A stretch of 64,000 nt of DNA from Musa acuminata AAA Group (GCF_036884655.1 NC_088348.1:23354501-23418500), one strand, 5' to 3'; numbered from the stretch's first letter, positions 1 to 11,039 are shown. Notes: generated from the sequence alone by a model not told the origin. Numbers and translations: made by a program.

Positions 1-384
1 AAAAATTACGCCAAGGAAATCAGAATTGTAGAGGTCAACTGACCAATTGGGCAATAGACCACAAGATATGACAATGCGCCGAAGAATCGGACGAAGCGTC
101 GATAAACCAATAACATGCTAGACAACATTTAATTTAAGCCTTATAATAATTGTCTAGATCGAAGTAGGTTTTATGTGTGTAGGATTAACTACGATAGCAA
201 GGCATAAAGCAAAATGAAGTCCCAGAGTCAAGAACGAGACTTCGTTGGGAGTTCTAAAGTTCGTCGGAAGTTCTGTCGAAATTGACCGAAAAGTCTAGGA
301 GCTTGCTAGAGAAGCTCATCAGAACTTGCCAGGAAGATCGTCATAAAGTCCAGGAGCTTGCCGGGAGTCCGCTGGAATATTGTC
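1..384 (+). repeat. Partial LTR of the same family as the 1269-7399 element
   Basis: This stretch aligns in plus orientation with the middle of the 5' LTR at about 1495-1885. It shares the run of GTCGGAAGTTC-like motifs and the sequence around AATTGTCTAGATCGAAGT. It enters from the left edge of the window and stops at about 380-384, where the minus-strand gag remnant begins. Because it points the opposite way to that remnant, it must come from a separate insertion or a rearrangement. No gene is seen in it. Confidence 0.8.
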
Positions 385-966
385 ATTACTTTAGAATCCT
401 AATTTTTAGAAAGTGATCGTAAAATTTTATTCACAAGTTTAAGATTCAAAAAACTTTTACCAAAAACTTTTAGACTATTGACGACATCCGTAAAATGAGT
501 GTACATGTCTCCAATAATCCCGCTTGACTTCATATGAAATAATTCAAAATCACGCATCAAAATATTTATTTTAGAGTCTTTAACTCTACTAGTGCCTTCG
601 TGTGTGATTTCAATAGTGTACCAAATATCGAAAGTCGTTTCGCAAATAGAAACTTGGTTGAATTCAGTTTTGTCTAAGACAGAAAATAACATTCATAGCT
701 CTAACATTTAAAGAAAAAGTTTTCTTCTCCAAATCATTCCATTCTTTCATTGGAGTAGAAGACTTTTTAAAATCGTTTTCGATAGTATTTCATAAATTCA
801 AATCCATAGAAAGTAAGAAAACTCACACCCGAGTTTTCCAATAAGTATAGTCCGTCCCAGTGAACATGGGAGGACGAACGATAGAAAAACCCTCTTAAAA
901 TCCGAAAAGAGTAAATTTCTCTTAGGTGTTAAACCAAATAAGAAATAACATAGCTCTGATACCAAC
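385..966 (-). mobile_element. Copia-type gag remnant of the host (minus-strand) retrotransposon
   Basis: Read on the minus strand, this is the internal part of an LTR element just downstream of its 5' LTR. A PBS matching the initiator-Met tRNA end lies at 964-953. It is followed by a degenerate gag of the copia UBN2/DUF4219 type, with a remnant of the tryptophan-rich start and the block CETTFDIWYTIEITHEGT at 399-692. The same block occurs at 3100-3430 in the plus-strand element, so both belong to one family. Frameshifts separate the pieces, and the sequence is cut off at about 384. Confidence 0.8.
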
Positions 967-1263
967 TGTTAAGAACGAGTCGACACTAAGAGGGGGGGGG
1001 GGTGAATTAGTGCAGCGGATAAAAATATCGGTTTGAAATTTCTTCGTATGATAAAATCTGATCTCGAAAATATTTAACTTGAAAGCATACAAAAGTGTAG
1101 CAAAAGTAAGAATTTCGTTTGCAATAAAGGTAAATGGCAAGAAATAAATACAAACCAGATTTTTATAGTGGTTCAGTTGTCGTGACCTACATCCACTCAG
1201 TTGATTCCTCTTCCGTCGAGGCTACCGGTATCCACTGACAATCTTCCTTCAATGGGCGAAGAT

Positions 1264-1268
1264 CAACT
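1264..1268. repeat. Target-site duplication CAACT (left)
   Basis: The five bases CAACT lie directly before the 5' LTR and again directly after the 3' LTR (7400-7404). This is the expected 5-bp integrase footprint and fixes both ends of the inserted element. Confidence 0.85.
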
Positions 1269-2840
1269 TATTGAATCTCGTATTTTGATGATGAAACCAA
1301 TTGATAGTATTTATGATTTGATCTGCGTTTTGAGTGACCCAGGATGCTTTGATCAGGATGAGACAATTAAAGCAGGAAGAATCATGTTGGGCCGGAGGAA
1401 AATATGTCAGAAGATTGGACGTCAGGCCAAAGGATCGGTTAACGTATCGATAGAAGGCTTCGGGCCGTAGATTCAAGCATCGGGCCAAGAAGAGCGGATA
1501 TTGCGCTAAGGATATCGAAGTTGCGGAGTCAACTGGCCGATTGGGCAATAAGCCGCAAGAGAGGACGATGCGCTAAAGAATCGGACGAAGCGTCGATGGA
1601 CCAATGACATGCCGGACAATATGATTCAAGCTTAGTAATAATTGTCTAGATCGAAGTGTGTTTTACATGTGCAAGAATAACTACGATAGCAAGGCATAAA
1701 GCAAAATGAAGTCCTAGAGTCAAGGACGTGATTTCGTTGGGAGTTCGAGAGTTCGTCGGAAGTCCGAACGTTCGTCGGAAGTTCTGTCGGAACCGGTCGA
1801 GAAGTCTTAGAGCTTGTTAAAGAAGCTCATTGGAACTCGCCAAGAAGATCGTCATTAAGTTTAGGAGCTTGCTAGAAGTTCGCTGGAACATAGCCGAGAG
1901 ATCGTTTGAAGTTCATCGAAAGATTGCCGGAAGCTCACAGGAAGAAACCAAGACTTACGGACTTGTTTAGCTTAAGTATGTCTTAGATTTCATAATTAGC
2001 ACGTAATTATGTTTAGAATTGGGCCAACCCAATTATAGGCTAGTTGGGCCCAATGAGAGGCCCAAATAGTGACCCAAGAGGTGGCATCGTCGTGGCACAG
2101 TCTCCGAGACTATGTCAAGCGGTGGTACCGTTGATCTGGGCAGTGGTACCGCCCAGACATAGCCTCTGAGAGGCTATAGGTGGTGGTACCGCCAGACTAG
2201 GCGGTGGTACTGCCCAGTGTAGTGTTAGTGTCAGAATTGACAATGGCGGTGGTACTGCCCAGCATAAGCGGTGGTATCGCCCGGACCCAGGAAACCCAGG
2301 ATGAGATGTTTTTAGGCTCCAAGTTTGAATCAACTTGAAGCCTATAAATACCCCTCTCATCCCTGGTTAACATACACAAGACTTGAGAGTAAAAATAGAA
2401 AGAAATGCTACTGCAATCTTGTGTGAACTCCTCTCAAAAGTTCGAAGTGTTAGAATAGTTTGAGAGAGGAGTAAGTAGGGGTGTAAGGGTTATCTCCTAA
2501 ACCCGATAAAAGGAGAATCGAGTTGTAAAAGGTGGTTGGTCTTCGCCTATTGAAGGAAGACTGATAGTGGATACCAGTGGCCTCGACGGAAGAGGAATCG
2601 ACGGAGTGAATGTAGGTCACGACGATCGAACCACTATAAAAATCTAGTTTGCTTTACTTTGAGCAATTTACTTTAAACTGTAAACTGCCTTCTCATTACT
2701 TGCTATGCTCATCTTATTACTTTTAAAGTTAAGAATTTCTGGAATCGATTTTATCGTATGAAACGAAGAAATTTTTGTAACCGACGTGATTTGACCGCTA
2801 CACTAATTCACCCCCCCTAGTGTCGACCCATTTCCTAACA
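1269..2840 (+). repeat. 5' LTR of the gag-only element
   Basis: It pairs with 5816-7399 along its whole length. The expected first bases TGTTGAATC read TATTGAATC here (G to A), and it ends CA at 2840. It contains a run of degenerate GTCGGAAGTTC-like motifs (1730-1950), a cluster of GGTGGTACCGCC palindromes (2110-2285) and a TATA box at 2343-2350, which places the transcription start at about 2370-2380. Confidence 0.88.
2343..2350 (+). promoter_or_regulatory. LTR TATA box
   Basis: TATAAATA followed by a pyrimidine-rich tract, about 490 bp before the LTR end. The same motif is at 6899-6906 in the 3' LTR. Confidence 0.6.
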
Positions 2841-2842
2841 AT

Positions 2843-2854
2843 TGGTATCAGAGC
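2843..2854 (+). promoter_or_regulatory. Primer binding site, initiator methionine tRNA
   Basis: TGGTATCAGAGC begins two bases after the 5' LTR. It is complementary to the 3' end of plant initiator tRNA-Met, the common primer of plant LTR retrotransposons. Confidence 0.85.
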
Positions 2855-2889
2855 CTCGTGATTTCTCATTTGGTTTAACACAAAAGAGA

Positions 2890-3790
2890 AATGACTCTTT
2901 TCGGCTTTCAAGAGGGTCACTCTCTTATTCGACCTCCCTTTTTCAATGGGACGGACTACACTTATTAGAAAACTCAAATGAGAGTTTTCTTGCTTTCATT
3001 GAATCTCGATTTATGACACATAGTCGAATTTGGTTTTCAAATATCTTCTCTTCCAATGAACCATTGGAATGATTTGGAGAAGAAGACTTTCTTTAAATGC
3101 GGCTATGAATGTCTTGTTTTGCGCCTTAGATAAAATTGAGTTTAATCGAGTTTCTATGTGCGAAACGACTTTTGACATATAGCGCACTCTCGAAATCACA
3201 CATGAAAATACTATCAAAGTTAAATATTCAAAAATCAATTTTTTAATACAAGATTTTAAACTTTTTCGAATGAAGCCGAGTAAAACCATTATTGACATGT
3301 ATACCTGTTTTATAGATGTCGTCAATGGTTTAAAAGCCCTTGATAAAAGTTTTTCGAATCTTGAACTTGTGAATAATGTTTTACGCTCATTTTCTAAAAC
3401 TTGGGATTCAAAAGTAACGACTATTTAAGAATAAAAAAACTTAAACTATTTTCCTCTCCAAGAACTTATAAGGTCTTTGATGACCCATGAAATGACGTGC
3501 AATGCATATGAAGAACTCAAGAACAACCTTCCAAAGAACAGAAAGGATTTGACACTTAGAACACATGAAGACCACTCGAGTATAAGCTCAAATGATGGTG
3601 AACTTGAACTACTCATGAAATTTAAAAAGTTAATAAAATAAAAATTAAAGAACAAAAAGAATGCAACTACTTACTATGAACACAAGAAGAAGGAAGCAAT
3701 GTTGGATGAATCAAGCTCATCCGAAGACAAGGAGAAAATCAACAAAGGCGAGGTAGCAAACTATACCTTAACGGCTTTCGACAATGAGGT
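2890..3790 (+). pseudogene. Degenerate copia-type gag
   Basis: In shifting frames I can read a start resembling PPFFNGTDYTYWKTQM, with its tryptophan codon now TAG, then CETTFDIWRTLEITHENT, and then a lysine/glutamate-rich part with THEMTCNAYEEL. This order matches the gag (UBN2/DUF4219) proteins of plant copia elements. Several stops and frameshifts mean no full protein can be made. No CCHC zinc knuckle follows. It occupies the first third of the internal region, directly after the PBS. Confidence 0.7.
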
Positions 3791-3799
3791 AATCAAAAT

Positions 3800-5802
3800 G
3801 TCTTTAATTTATTTCAAAATTACATGATGTTTTTTTATGAGTTATTTTTAATTTAGTTTAATTATTTTTCTTGAAATTTTTATATTTAATAATGTAATGA
3901 AAATACTAAAAATTGGGATCATGCTAGTAATTTTGAAAATAATCATGAAAATTACATGTTTTATGATAAACAAACAAAATGATTTTGAATGCCTTATGAA
4001 ATCATGCTTGATGTTTTAATGATGTAATAATATAATAAAATATTAGATATAAATATAATGTTTATACACCTAACAAGATTAGTTTAAGAAGCATTAATGT
4101 ATATCTTGATGATTTCATGATTTTGATTGAAGATGATTTATGTTTAATGAAATCATGCTTGATTTATTCTATGCATGAGACTCTGAAGTTATTCACGATG
4201 AAATGTTGCTTTTTCGATTTTAAACAAGATGGATGGTTTTCATATAAAAACTTGAGCATATTGATTTAAAATCATGGTTAATGGTTTTATAAATTGAAAT
4301 TATGCATAATGAATCTTATGATTTATGGATTATCAATTTTTACCATAATGAAAGTGGCTTATTGATCTTTGTCGTAATAAATCTTGCACTTTCATTTTAA
4401 ACGATGATATATATATTCATTTGGCATAAAAAAAGGATAAAGGAATGCTTGTATGAAACAAATAAATAAAAATAAGAAAGCTTTTTCTTGAAAACTTCTC
4501 AAATCCCTACCTTATCGATTTTTCACTAAGAGATTGATAAAGTTGTTTATGTCATTTTGAATCTTTTGAAAGTGATATTGATGATATGAATGCATAAAAT
4601 ACTCATGATATTGTTTTGATGCTCTAAAATGATATAAATTTGCTAGCTTATGAGTATCATGTATGATATAATGATTGATTTATTTTTAGTATCATGCATA
4701 GAGTAAGGATGATATGTAAAGTTTTAAAATAATGCATGTTGTAAATTGAAACTATAATGATCACAAATATATTGAAATAATGATTGAAACATTAATGTAA
4801 TTATAAATGATGATTTGATATTATGCATGCAATACTTCAACTTATGATAATGATGCATGCAATGATAAAATATTCATGATGAAAAATTATTTTGACATTC
4901 ATAACTTGATTTTTCATCTTTGATTATTCATCCTTTGTCATGATTTGAAAATTATTGTAAAGGGAAAAAGAGATTCAAAATTGTATTCTTCCCTTCTTTT
5001 TGACAATGATAAAGGGGGAGATAGCTAACTTGCACAAGTCAAGAAGATGCAAAAACTTGCTTGCTTGCACATCTAAAGAGAAGATGCAAACGTACTTCAT
5101 GTAGCTTGCTTCATGTAAAACATTGTATCTTGCTAGCTTATTATCTTGCATTATTTTTCAAAAATTTGCTAGCCTTCATACTTCAAATAAAAGTAACACT
5201 TATCAAATTGCTAGTTTGATTGTTGTAAAATAATGTAAAATTTTGCTAGCTTGCACTTTGTAAAGGAAACAAAAATGGCACTTCTCAAAAGAGAAAAAAG
5301 AGCTTGCTATCTTAAACATCACTATCTTACCAATCTCAAGAAGCAAAACTTGCAACTTGCACATTGCAAAAGGAAGCAAGAATCACTAGCTTACACACTT
5401 CAATAAGAAAACTATCTTGCATTTGCTTTTGAAATTTTTGCTAGCTTGTATGTTGTAAACTTACTATCTTACTACCTTGCATATCTAAAACTTGATAGCT
5501 TGCATGATGTAACACTTGCTAAATTTTCTAGCTTACAAATTGCATGATGATAAAACTTGATATTATGTTTTACATGCAATGATTTGAACTTATATCACAA
5601 ACACTTGATAGTTGGAACTTCTCCTTTTTGTTGATGACAAAGGGAGAGAAGCATGATCATGTTATGCATGATGATTTATTACAAATATTCATGATGAAAT
5701 TTACAATGACTTGAATTCAGCTTGAATTCAATGTTCTATCAATATGACATATTAATAGGGGGAGTTAAGGTTAACTCCATCATCAATTAGTTGTTATCAT
5801 CA
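3800..5802 (+). other. AT-rich internal region without coding capacity
   Basis: About 2 kb with no retrotransposon enzyme domain in any frame. It is AT-rich and built from short recurring words: ATGAT/TGATG repeats in the left half, then repeated CTAGCTTGCA-type motifs at about 5030-5560. Two extra purine runs resembling the PPT (AAAGGGGGAGA near 5010, AAAGGGAGAGA near 5640) precede the real PPT. Confidence 0.7.
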
Positions 5803-5814
5803 AAAAGGGGGAGA
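5803..5814 (+). promoter_or_regulatory. Polypurine tract
   Basis: The purine run AAAAAGGGGGAGA-T directly abuts the TGTTG start of the 3' LTR at 5816, as expected for the plus-strand primer. Confidence 0.85.
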
Positions 5815-5815
5815 T

Positions 5816-7399
5816 TGTTGAATCTCGTATTTTGATGATGAAACCAATTGATAGCATTTATGATTTGATTTGCATTTTGAGTGACGCAGAATGCTTCGAT
5901 CAGGATGAGACAATTAAAGCAGGAAGAATTATGTTGGGCCGGAGGAAAACATGTCAAAAGATTGGACGTCGGGCTGGAGGATCGGTCGACGTATCGATAG
6001 AAGGCTTCGGGTCATGGATTCGGGCATCGGGCCAAGAAGAGCGGATATTACGCCAAGGATATCGAAGTTGCGGAGTCAACTGACCGATTGGGAAATAGGC
6101 TGCAAGAGAGGACGATGCGCTTAAGAATCGGACGAAACGTCAATGGACCAATGACATGCCGGACAACATGATTCAAGCTTAGTAATAATTGTCTAGATCG
6201 AAGTGTATTTTACATATGCAGGATTAACTACGATAGCAATGCATGAAGCAAAATAAAGTCCTGGAATCAAGGATGCGATTTCGTTGAGAGTTCAAGAGTT
6301 TGTCGGAAGTCTGGACATTCGTCGGAAGTTCCATCAGAATGAGCCGAGAAGTCTCGAAAATTGTCAAAGAAGCTCGTCGGAACTCACCAAGAAAATCATC
6401 GTGAAGTCTAGGAGCTTGTCGGGAGTCCACTGGAACATTGCCGAGAGATCATCGGAAGTTCGCTGGAAGATCGTCGGAAGCTCGCTAGAAGAAACCAAGA
6501 CTTACAAACTTGTTTAGTTTAAGTATGTATTAGATTTCGTAGTTAGTATATAATTGGGTTTGAAATTGGGTCAATCCAATTATGGGCCAATTGGGCCCAT
6601 GTAAGGACTGTGTTGGGCTTAATAAGAGGGTCAAACAATGACCCAAGAGGTGGTACCGTCGTGGCACAGTCTCCGAGATGGTGTCAGGCGATGGTACTGC
6701 CCAAACACAGCCTCCGAGAGGCTGCAGGCGGTGGTACCGCTAGTCCAGGCAGTGGTACCGCCTAGCACAGCCTCCCAAGCAGTGGTACCGCCCAATGTAG
6801 TGTTAGTGTCAGAACTGACACTAGCGGTGGTATCGCTCGGACCTAGGAAACCCGAGATAAGATGTTTTTAGGTTCCAAGTTTGAATCAACTTGAAGCCTA
6901 TAAATACCCCTCTCATCCTTGGTTAATATACACAAGACTTAAGAGTGAAAATAGAAAGAAACGTTGCTACACTCTTATATAAACTCCTCTCAAAAGTTCT
7001 AAGTGTTAGAATAGTTTGAGAGAGGAGTGAGTGGGGGTGTAAGAGTTATCTCCTAAACCCAATAAAAGGAGAATCGAGTTGTAAAAGGTGGTTGGTCTTC
7101 GCCTATTGAAGGAAGACCGATAGTGGATGTCAGTGGCCTCGACGGAAGAGGAATCGACGGAGTAGATGTAGGTCGCGACAACCGAACCACTATAAAAATC
7201 TGGTTTGCTTTACTTTGAGCAATTTACTTTAAACTGTAAACTACATTCTCATTACTTGCTATGCTCCTCTTATTGCTTTCAATGTTAAGCATTTTCGAAA
7301 TCGGTTTTATCATACGAAACGAAGAAATTTTCGTAACCAATGTGATTTGACCGTTGCACTAATTCACCCTCCCTCTTAATGCCAACCCCTTTCATAACA
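5816..7399 (+). repeat. 3' LTR of the gag-only element
   Basis: 1584 bp, with TG...CA ends (TGTTGAATC to CATAACA), colinear with the 5' LTR but with scattered substitutions and small indels. It contains the same palindrome cluster (about 6650-6840) and a TATA box at 6899-6906. Confidence 0.88.
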
Positions 7400-7404
7400 C
7401 AACT
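7400..7404. repeat. Target-site duplication CAACT (right)
   Basis: This is the second copy of the CAACT footprint found at 1264-1268. Beyond it the interrupted host LTR resumes. Confidence 0.85.
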
Positions 7405-8537
7405 ACCCTTACAATTCCATTCTCCTTTTGACAGGTTCAGGAGAGAACCTTTACAACCCCTTTTTACATAGCTTCTCTCACACTCTCCCTTAGAATGATC
7501 TCTAAACTTTAGGAGGAGGGACTCTACACTTTACAAGGGTTTTCAACTTTAGAAACACAGTTTTTTATCACCTTTCTTGCTACTCCATGCAGGAATAGCT
7601 GGGGTATTTATAAACCCTAAATAGCTTCAAAACTTGGAGCCAAAATTCAAATCTCCGAAATTTTAGGGTATGGGCGGTACCACCGCTTGCAGCCTAACAC
7701 TAGACGATACCACCGCCTGACAGTCTCGGAGGCTGTGCCACATTGGTTCTACCTATTGGGTCACTGTTTGGGCCTATTCACTTGGCCCAACATAGCCTAA
7801 ACTTGGCCCATTTGGCCCCTAATTGAGTTGGCCCAATTCCAACCCAATTATATGCTAACTACGAATTTTAAGATATTTACTAAGCTAAATAAGTCCAAGT
7901 CTAGGTTTCTTCCAGCGAGCTTCCGGTGATCTTCCAGCGAACTTCCGATGATCTCTCGGCAATGTTCCAATGGACTCCCGGCAAACTCCTGGACTTCACG
8001 ACGAGCTTCTTTGGCAAGCTCTTGGACTTCTCGGTCAATTCTGATAGAACTTCTAACGAACGTCCGGAGTTTCGACAAACTCTCGAACTCCCAATGAAGT
8101 CTCATTCTTGATTATGAGACTTCATTTTGCTTTATGTCTTGCTATCGTAGTTAATCCTACACACTTAGAATCTACTTTGATCTAGATAATTATTATTAGG
8201 CTTAAATCAAATATTGTCCGATATGTCATTGGTTTATCGACGCTTTGTCTGATTCTTCGGCTCATCGTCCTATCTTGCGGCCTATTGCCTAATCGGCTAG
8301 TTGATTTCCGCAACTTCGATTTCCTTGGCGTAATTTCCGCTCTTCTTGGCCTGAGGCCTTCTGTCGATACGTCGATTGATCCTTCGGCTCGACGTCTAAT
8401 CTTTTGACATGTTTCTCTTCGGTCCAACATGGTTCTTCTTGCTTTAATTGTCTCTCCCTGATCGAAGCTTCCTGCGTCACTTAAAACGCAGATCAAATCA
8501 TAAACACTATCAATTGGTTTCATAATCAAGTTCAACA

Positions 8538-9140
8538 TAAATAACACTATTGGCCTTAACTCCAAGTAATAAATCTTTATTTTTAATTATATTATTCATC
8601 AAATCTATAATATTATTTAATTTATTTATTTTTAAAAGAAATGAAATAATAATTTTATGTATGTATCAGAATTCACCTATCCTCATTTTAGGTTGGAATC
8701 ATGTTACCATAGAAAAATAATGAGGTTAGTTCTTGGATTTAATGCAGCAAATCTTTCACCTTGACATTCTACTTTATTCGAATGGCAGATATTTTAAAGA
8801 TGTTGCCGGTGGAAGGGTGATGTGTAAATGACACTATTGGTCTTAACTCAAAATAAGAAATCCTTATTTTTAGTTACGTTATTCATCAAATCTAAAATAT
8901 TATTTAATTTATTTATTTAAAAAAAAAATAAAAACTGTAATTTCGTGTATATATCAGAAGTCACCCATACTCATTTTATGTTGGCATCATGTTATGGTAT
9001 AAAAATAACGAAGTTAGTTCTGGTACATCTCTCTTAAAGCCAGAGATTTATTATATCATTTCATCTCTTTTTTTAGTTGGGATTTGTTGCAACAAATCTT
9101 TCATATTGACATTCTAAGTTATCAAAATGACAGATATCTT
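8538..9140. repeat. Tandem pair of ~290-bp non-coding units
   Basis: The sequence after 8538 (ACACTATTGG...TTAACTC, AATATTATTTAATTTATTTATT, CATGTTA, GAGGTTAGTTCT, CAAATCTTTCA, TGACATTCTA, GGCAGATAT) recurs in the same order from about 8826 to 9140. The offset is about 287 bp. No gene is seen. The second unit abuts the broken end of the gypsy LTR. Confidence 0.8.
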
Positions 9141-9696
9141 GAGCCAAGTGGAGAAGGCTTTAAAAATCTGAAATATAGGTAGTTATCCAACACTAAGAGG
9201 GGAAACAAACGTAGCACCTTGAGTGCAAGAGAGAAGAAAGAGGAAGGAGAAAATAAGAACTTTAGAAGGTAGAATGAACAGTTACAAGTCCACAAATAAT
9301 TGTTCACTGGGTGTCGGTCACGAAAGCAAGTTCCTGTCAAGTTAATGTGTAAACTTATGAAGATTTTTCAAGGCCCGATAATATACCGAAGCCTCATCCA
9401 ACCCTATGCCACCTGAGGGGTTCTAGGGTGCTAAGATGACTGATGTTTTGCGTGCAGCTGCGGCTTGCAGAAAACAAGTCGTGACACGTAAATACGGAGC
9501 TATTTTGGGCAGTTTGGCCTGGCACGACGAGCGGTCGCACTACAATACTACAACCTGTTCGAACATATATTTTTACAAGTAAAAACACACAAAACTAAGG
9601 CAAAACACGCTATCATGTCTCAGTACAAGCATGCAAAAGCGACAAACGGTTCGTTGAACAAAGTTATTACGAATGCGCTACGACCATTCGTGACAT
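9140..9696 (-). repeat. 3' LTR of the gypsy element, truncated
   Basis: It aligns with 15720-16307, starting TGTCACGAATGG at 9696. The last ~190 bp, which in the 5' LTR hold the three 50-bp repeats, are absent here. Homology fades at about 9140-9160 next to the tandem non-coding units. Confidence 0.8.
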
Positions 9697-9709
9697 TCTC
9701 CCCCATTTA
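9697..9709 (-). promoter_or_regulatory. Polypurine tract of the gypsy element
   Basis: On the minus strand AAATGGGGGAGAA lies directly before the TGTCACG start of the 3' LTR. Confidence 0.75.
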
Positions 9710-9787
9710 AACTATCAACGCCCTCATTGATGCTTGTTGGTAGTTGTTAATGACTGCTTCTTCATGTCATAGGCCATATTTAGGCTC

Positions 9788-11030
9788 CTAACTGGCTTTG
9801 ATTCGAGGAAGCTTTTGCCACTTCACCAAGTACTCGGTATGCTCAGCACCATTAGGTAGCTTTATCTTGCGTTCCACTAAAATAGTTTCAACTCGCTTTC
9901 CGTAGGAGGCTCTGGTGGGGGGTGGCCGAGTTAAAACACTTCGAGAAGCATCTTGCAGATCTGAATGGTAGGCTTTCAAGTTGTTGGCATGGAAAACACT
10001 ATGAATTTTGAGCTATGCCGGCAGTTGCAACTTGTAGGAGACATTGCCCACCCTACTGATAATTAGGAAGGGTCCTTCATACTTGCGCATCAATCCTTTG
10101 TATACTATGTTCCTACAAAATAGGAGTGATGCCGGTTGGAGCTTTACCAACACCAAATCGTCGACTTTGAACTCATACGGTCGCCTTCTCAAGTCTGCCC
10201 ACTTCTTCATCCTTTTGCCTGCCTTCTCCAGGTAAGCCCACGCAATATTTGCATTTCGATGCCATTCTTTTACAAAGTGATATGTTGATGGACTACTAGT
10301 ATACCCAATAGCCAAGGTGTGAGGAGTTGACGATTGTTGCCCTGTAATGATTTTGAAGGGGCTCTTGTTGGACGTAGAGCTTCACTATAAGTTGTAGCAG
10401 AATTGGGCTATGTCCAACAACGTCACCCAATCTCGTTGGTTGGCACTCATGTAGTGCCAAAGATATTAATCAAAGAGCGAGTTTATCCTTTCAGTTTGGC
10501 CATCCGTTTATGGGTGGAGGCTTGTGGAGAAGTATAACTTAGACCCAAATAATTTGAATAGCTCGGTCCAGAATCATCCAAGGAACCGAGCATCTCGATC
10601 ACTGATGATATTATATGAGACTCCCCAATACTTCACCACATTCTTCATCATCAACTTGGCCACCTCCTCTACTGAACAATATAGGGGTGCGGCAATGAAA
10701 GTTGCATACTTTGAAAATCAATCAACTACCATAAGTATCGATTCGAGTCCCCCAACTGCCGAGAAACTTAATATGAAGTCCAAGGAAATGCTCTCACACG
10801 ACCTTTATAATACAGGCAATGGCTCCAAAAGTCCTACTGGCTTCCGCTGCTCTACCTTGTCTTGTTGGCAAGTGAGGCACGTTTGAACATATTCCTCCAC
10901 ATCAATCCCCATCTTCGGCCAGTAGAAGGCCCTCTCCACGAGAGCTAACATTTTGTGAATACCAAGATGTCCAACCCAAAGGGAATCGTGACACTCTCTT
11001 AAGAGTTTACATCTCAAATTGTCCACCCAA
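9788..11030 (-). pseudogene. Gypsy integrase with chromodomain-like C-terminus, degenerate
   Basis: The zinc-binding part is at 11026-10805, with a GHLGIHKM...FYWPKM...YVQTCLTCQ pattern (HHCC finger). The catalytic core region (10800-10320) is broken. The C-terminal part is at 10315-10013 (DDLVLVKL, KYEGPFLII, SYKLQLPA). A chromodomain-like tail is at 9979-9788 (ILVERKIKLPNG, EYLVKW). In the family this protein joins the cDNA to the target site, and the chromodomain can bias insertion towards particular chromatin. Frames change between the pieces, so no working integrase is encoded. Confidence 0.82.
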
Positions 11031-11039
11031 GGGATATAA

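Larger units (their letters stand above)
1269..7399 (+). mobile_element. Complete non-autonomous gag-only LTR retrotransposon (copia-type, TR-GAG-like)
   Basis: The element is 6131 bp, with LTRs at 1269-2840 and 5816-7399, a PBS at 2843-2854, a PPT at 5803-5814 and 5-bp target-site duplications. The 2975-bp internal region carries a broken copia-type gag near 2890-3780 (FFNGTDYTY-like start, then the CETTFDIW-like block). After that it is AT-rich and shows no protease, integrase, reverse transcriptase or RNase H. It therefore could not move without enzymes supplied in trans. Plant elements with LTRs and only gag have been called TR-GAG. Gag itself is broken by several stops and frameshifts, so this copy is dead. 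It lies inside the LTR of a related element in the opposite direction. Confidence 0.88.
967..8537 (-). mobile_element. LTR of a minus-strand element, split by the 1269-7399 insertion
   Basis: The two outer parts (967-1268 and 7405-8537) are the reverse complement of the LTR seen at 1269-2840. Read on the minus strand, the LTR begins TGTTGAACTTG at 8537 and ends TTAACA at 967, followed by the PBS. It totals about 1.43 kb once the insert is removed. The homology runs straight across the insertion point: the GTCTTCGCC and GGTTTAGGAGA blocks resume at 7405. The TATA-like box is near 7606-7618 on the minus strand. The rest of this element, beyond about 384, is missing or outside the window. Confidence 0.82.
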
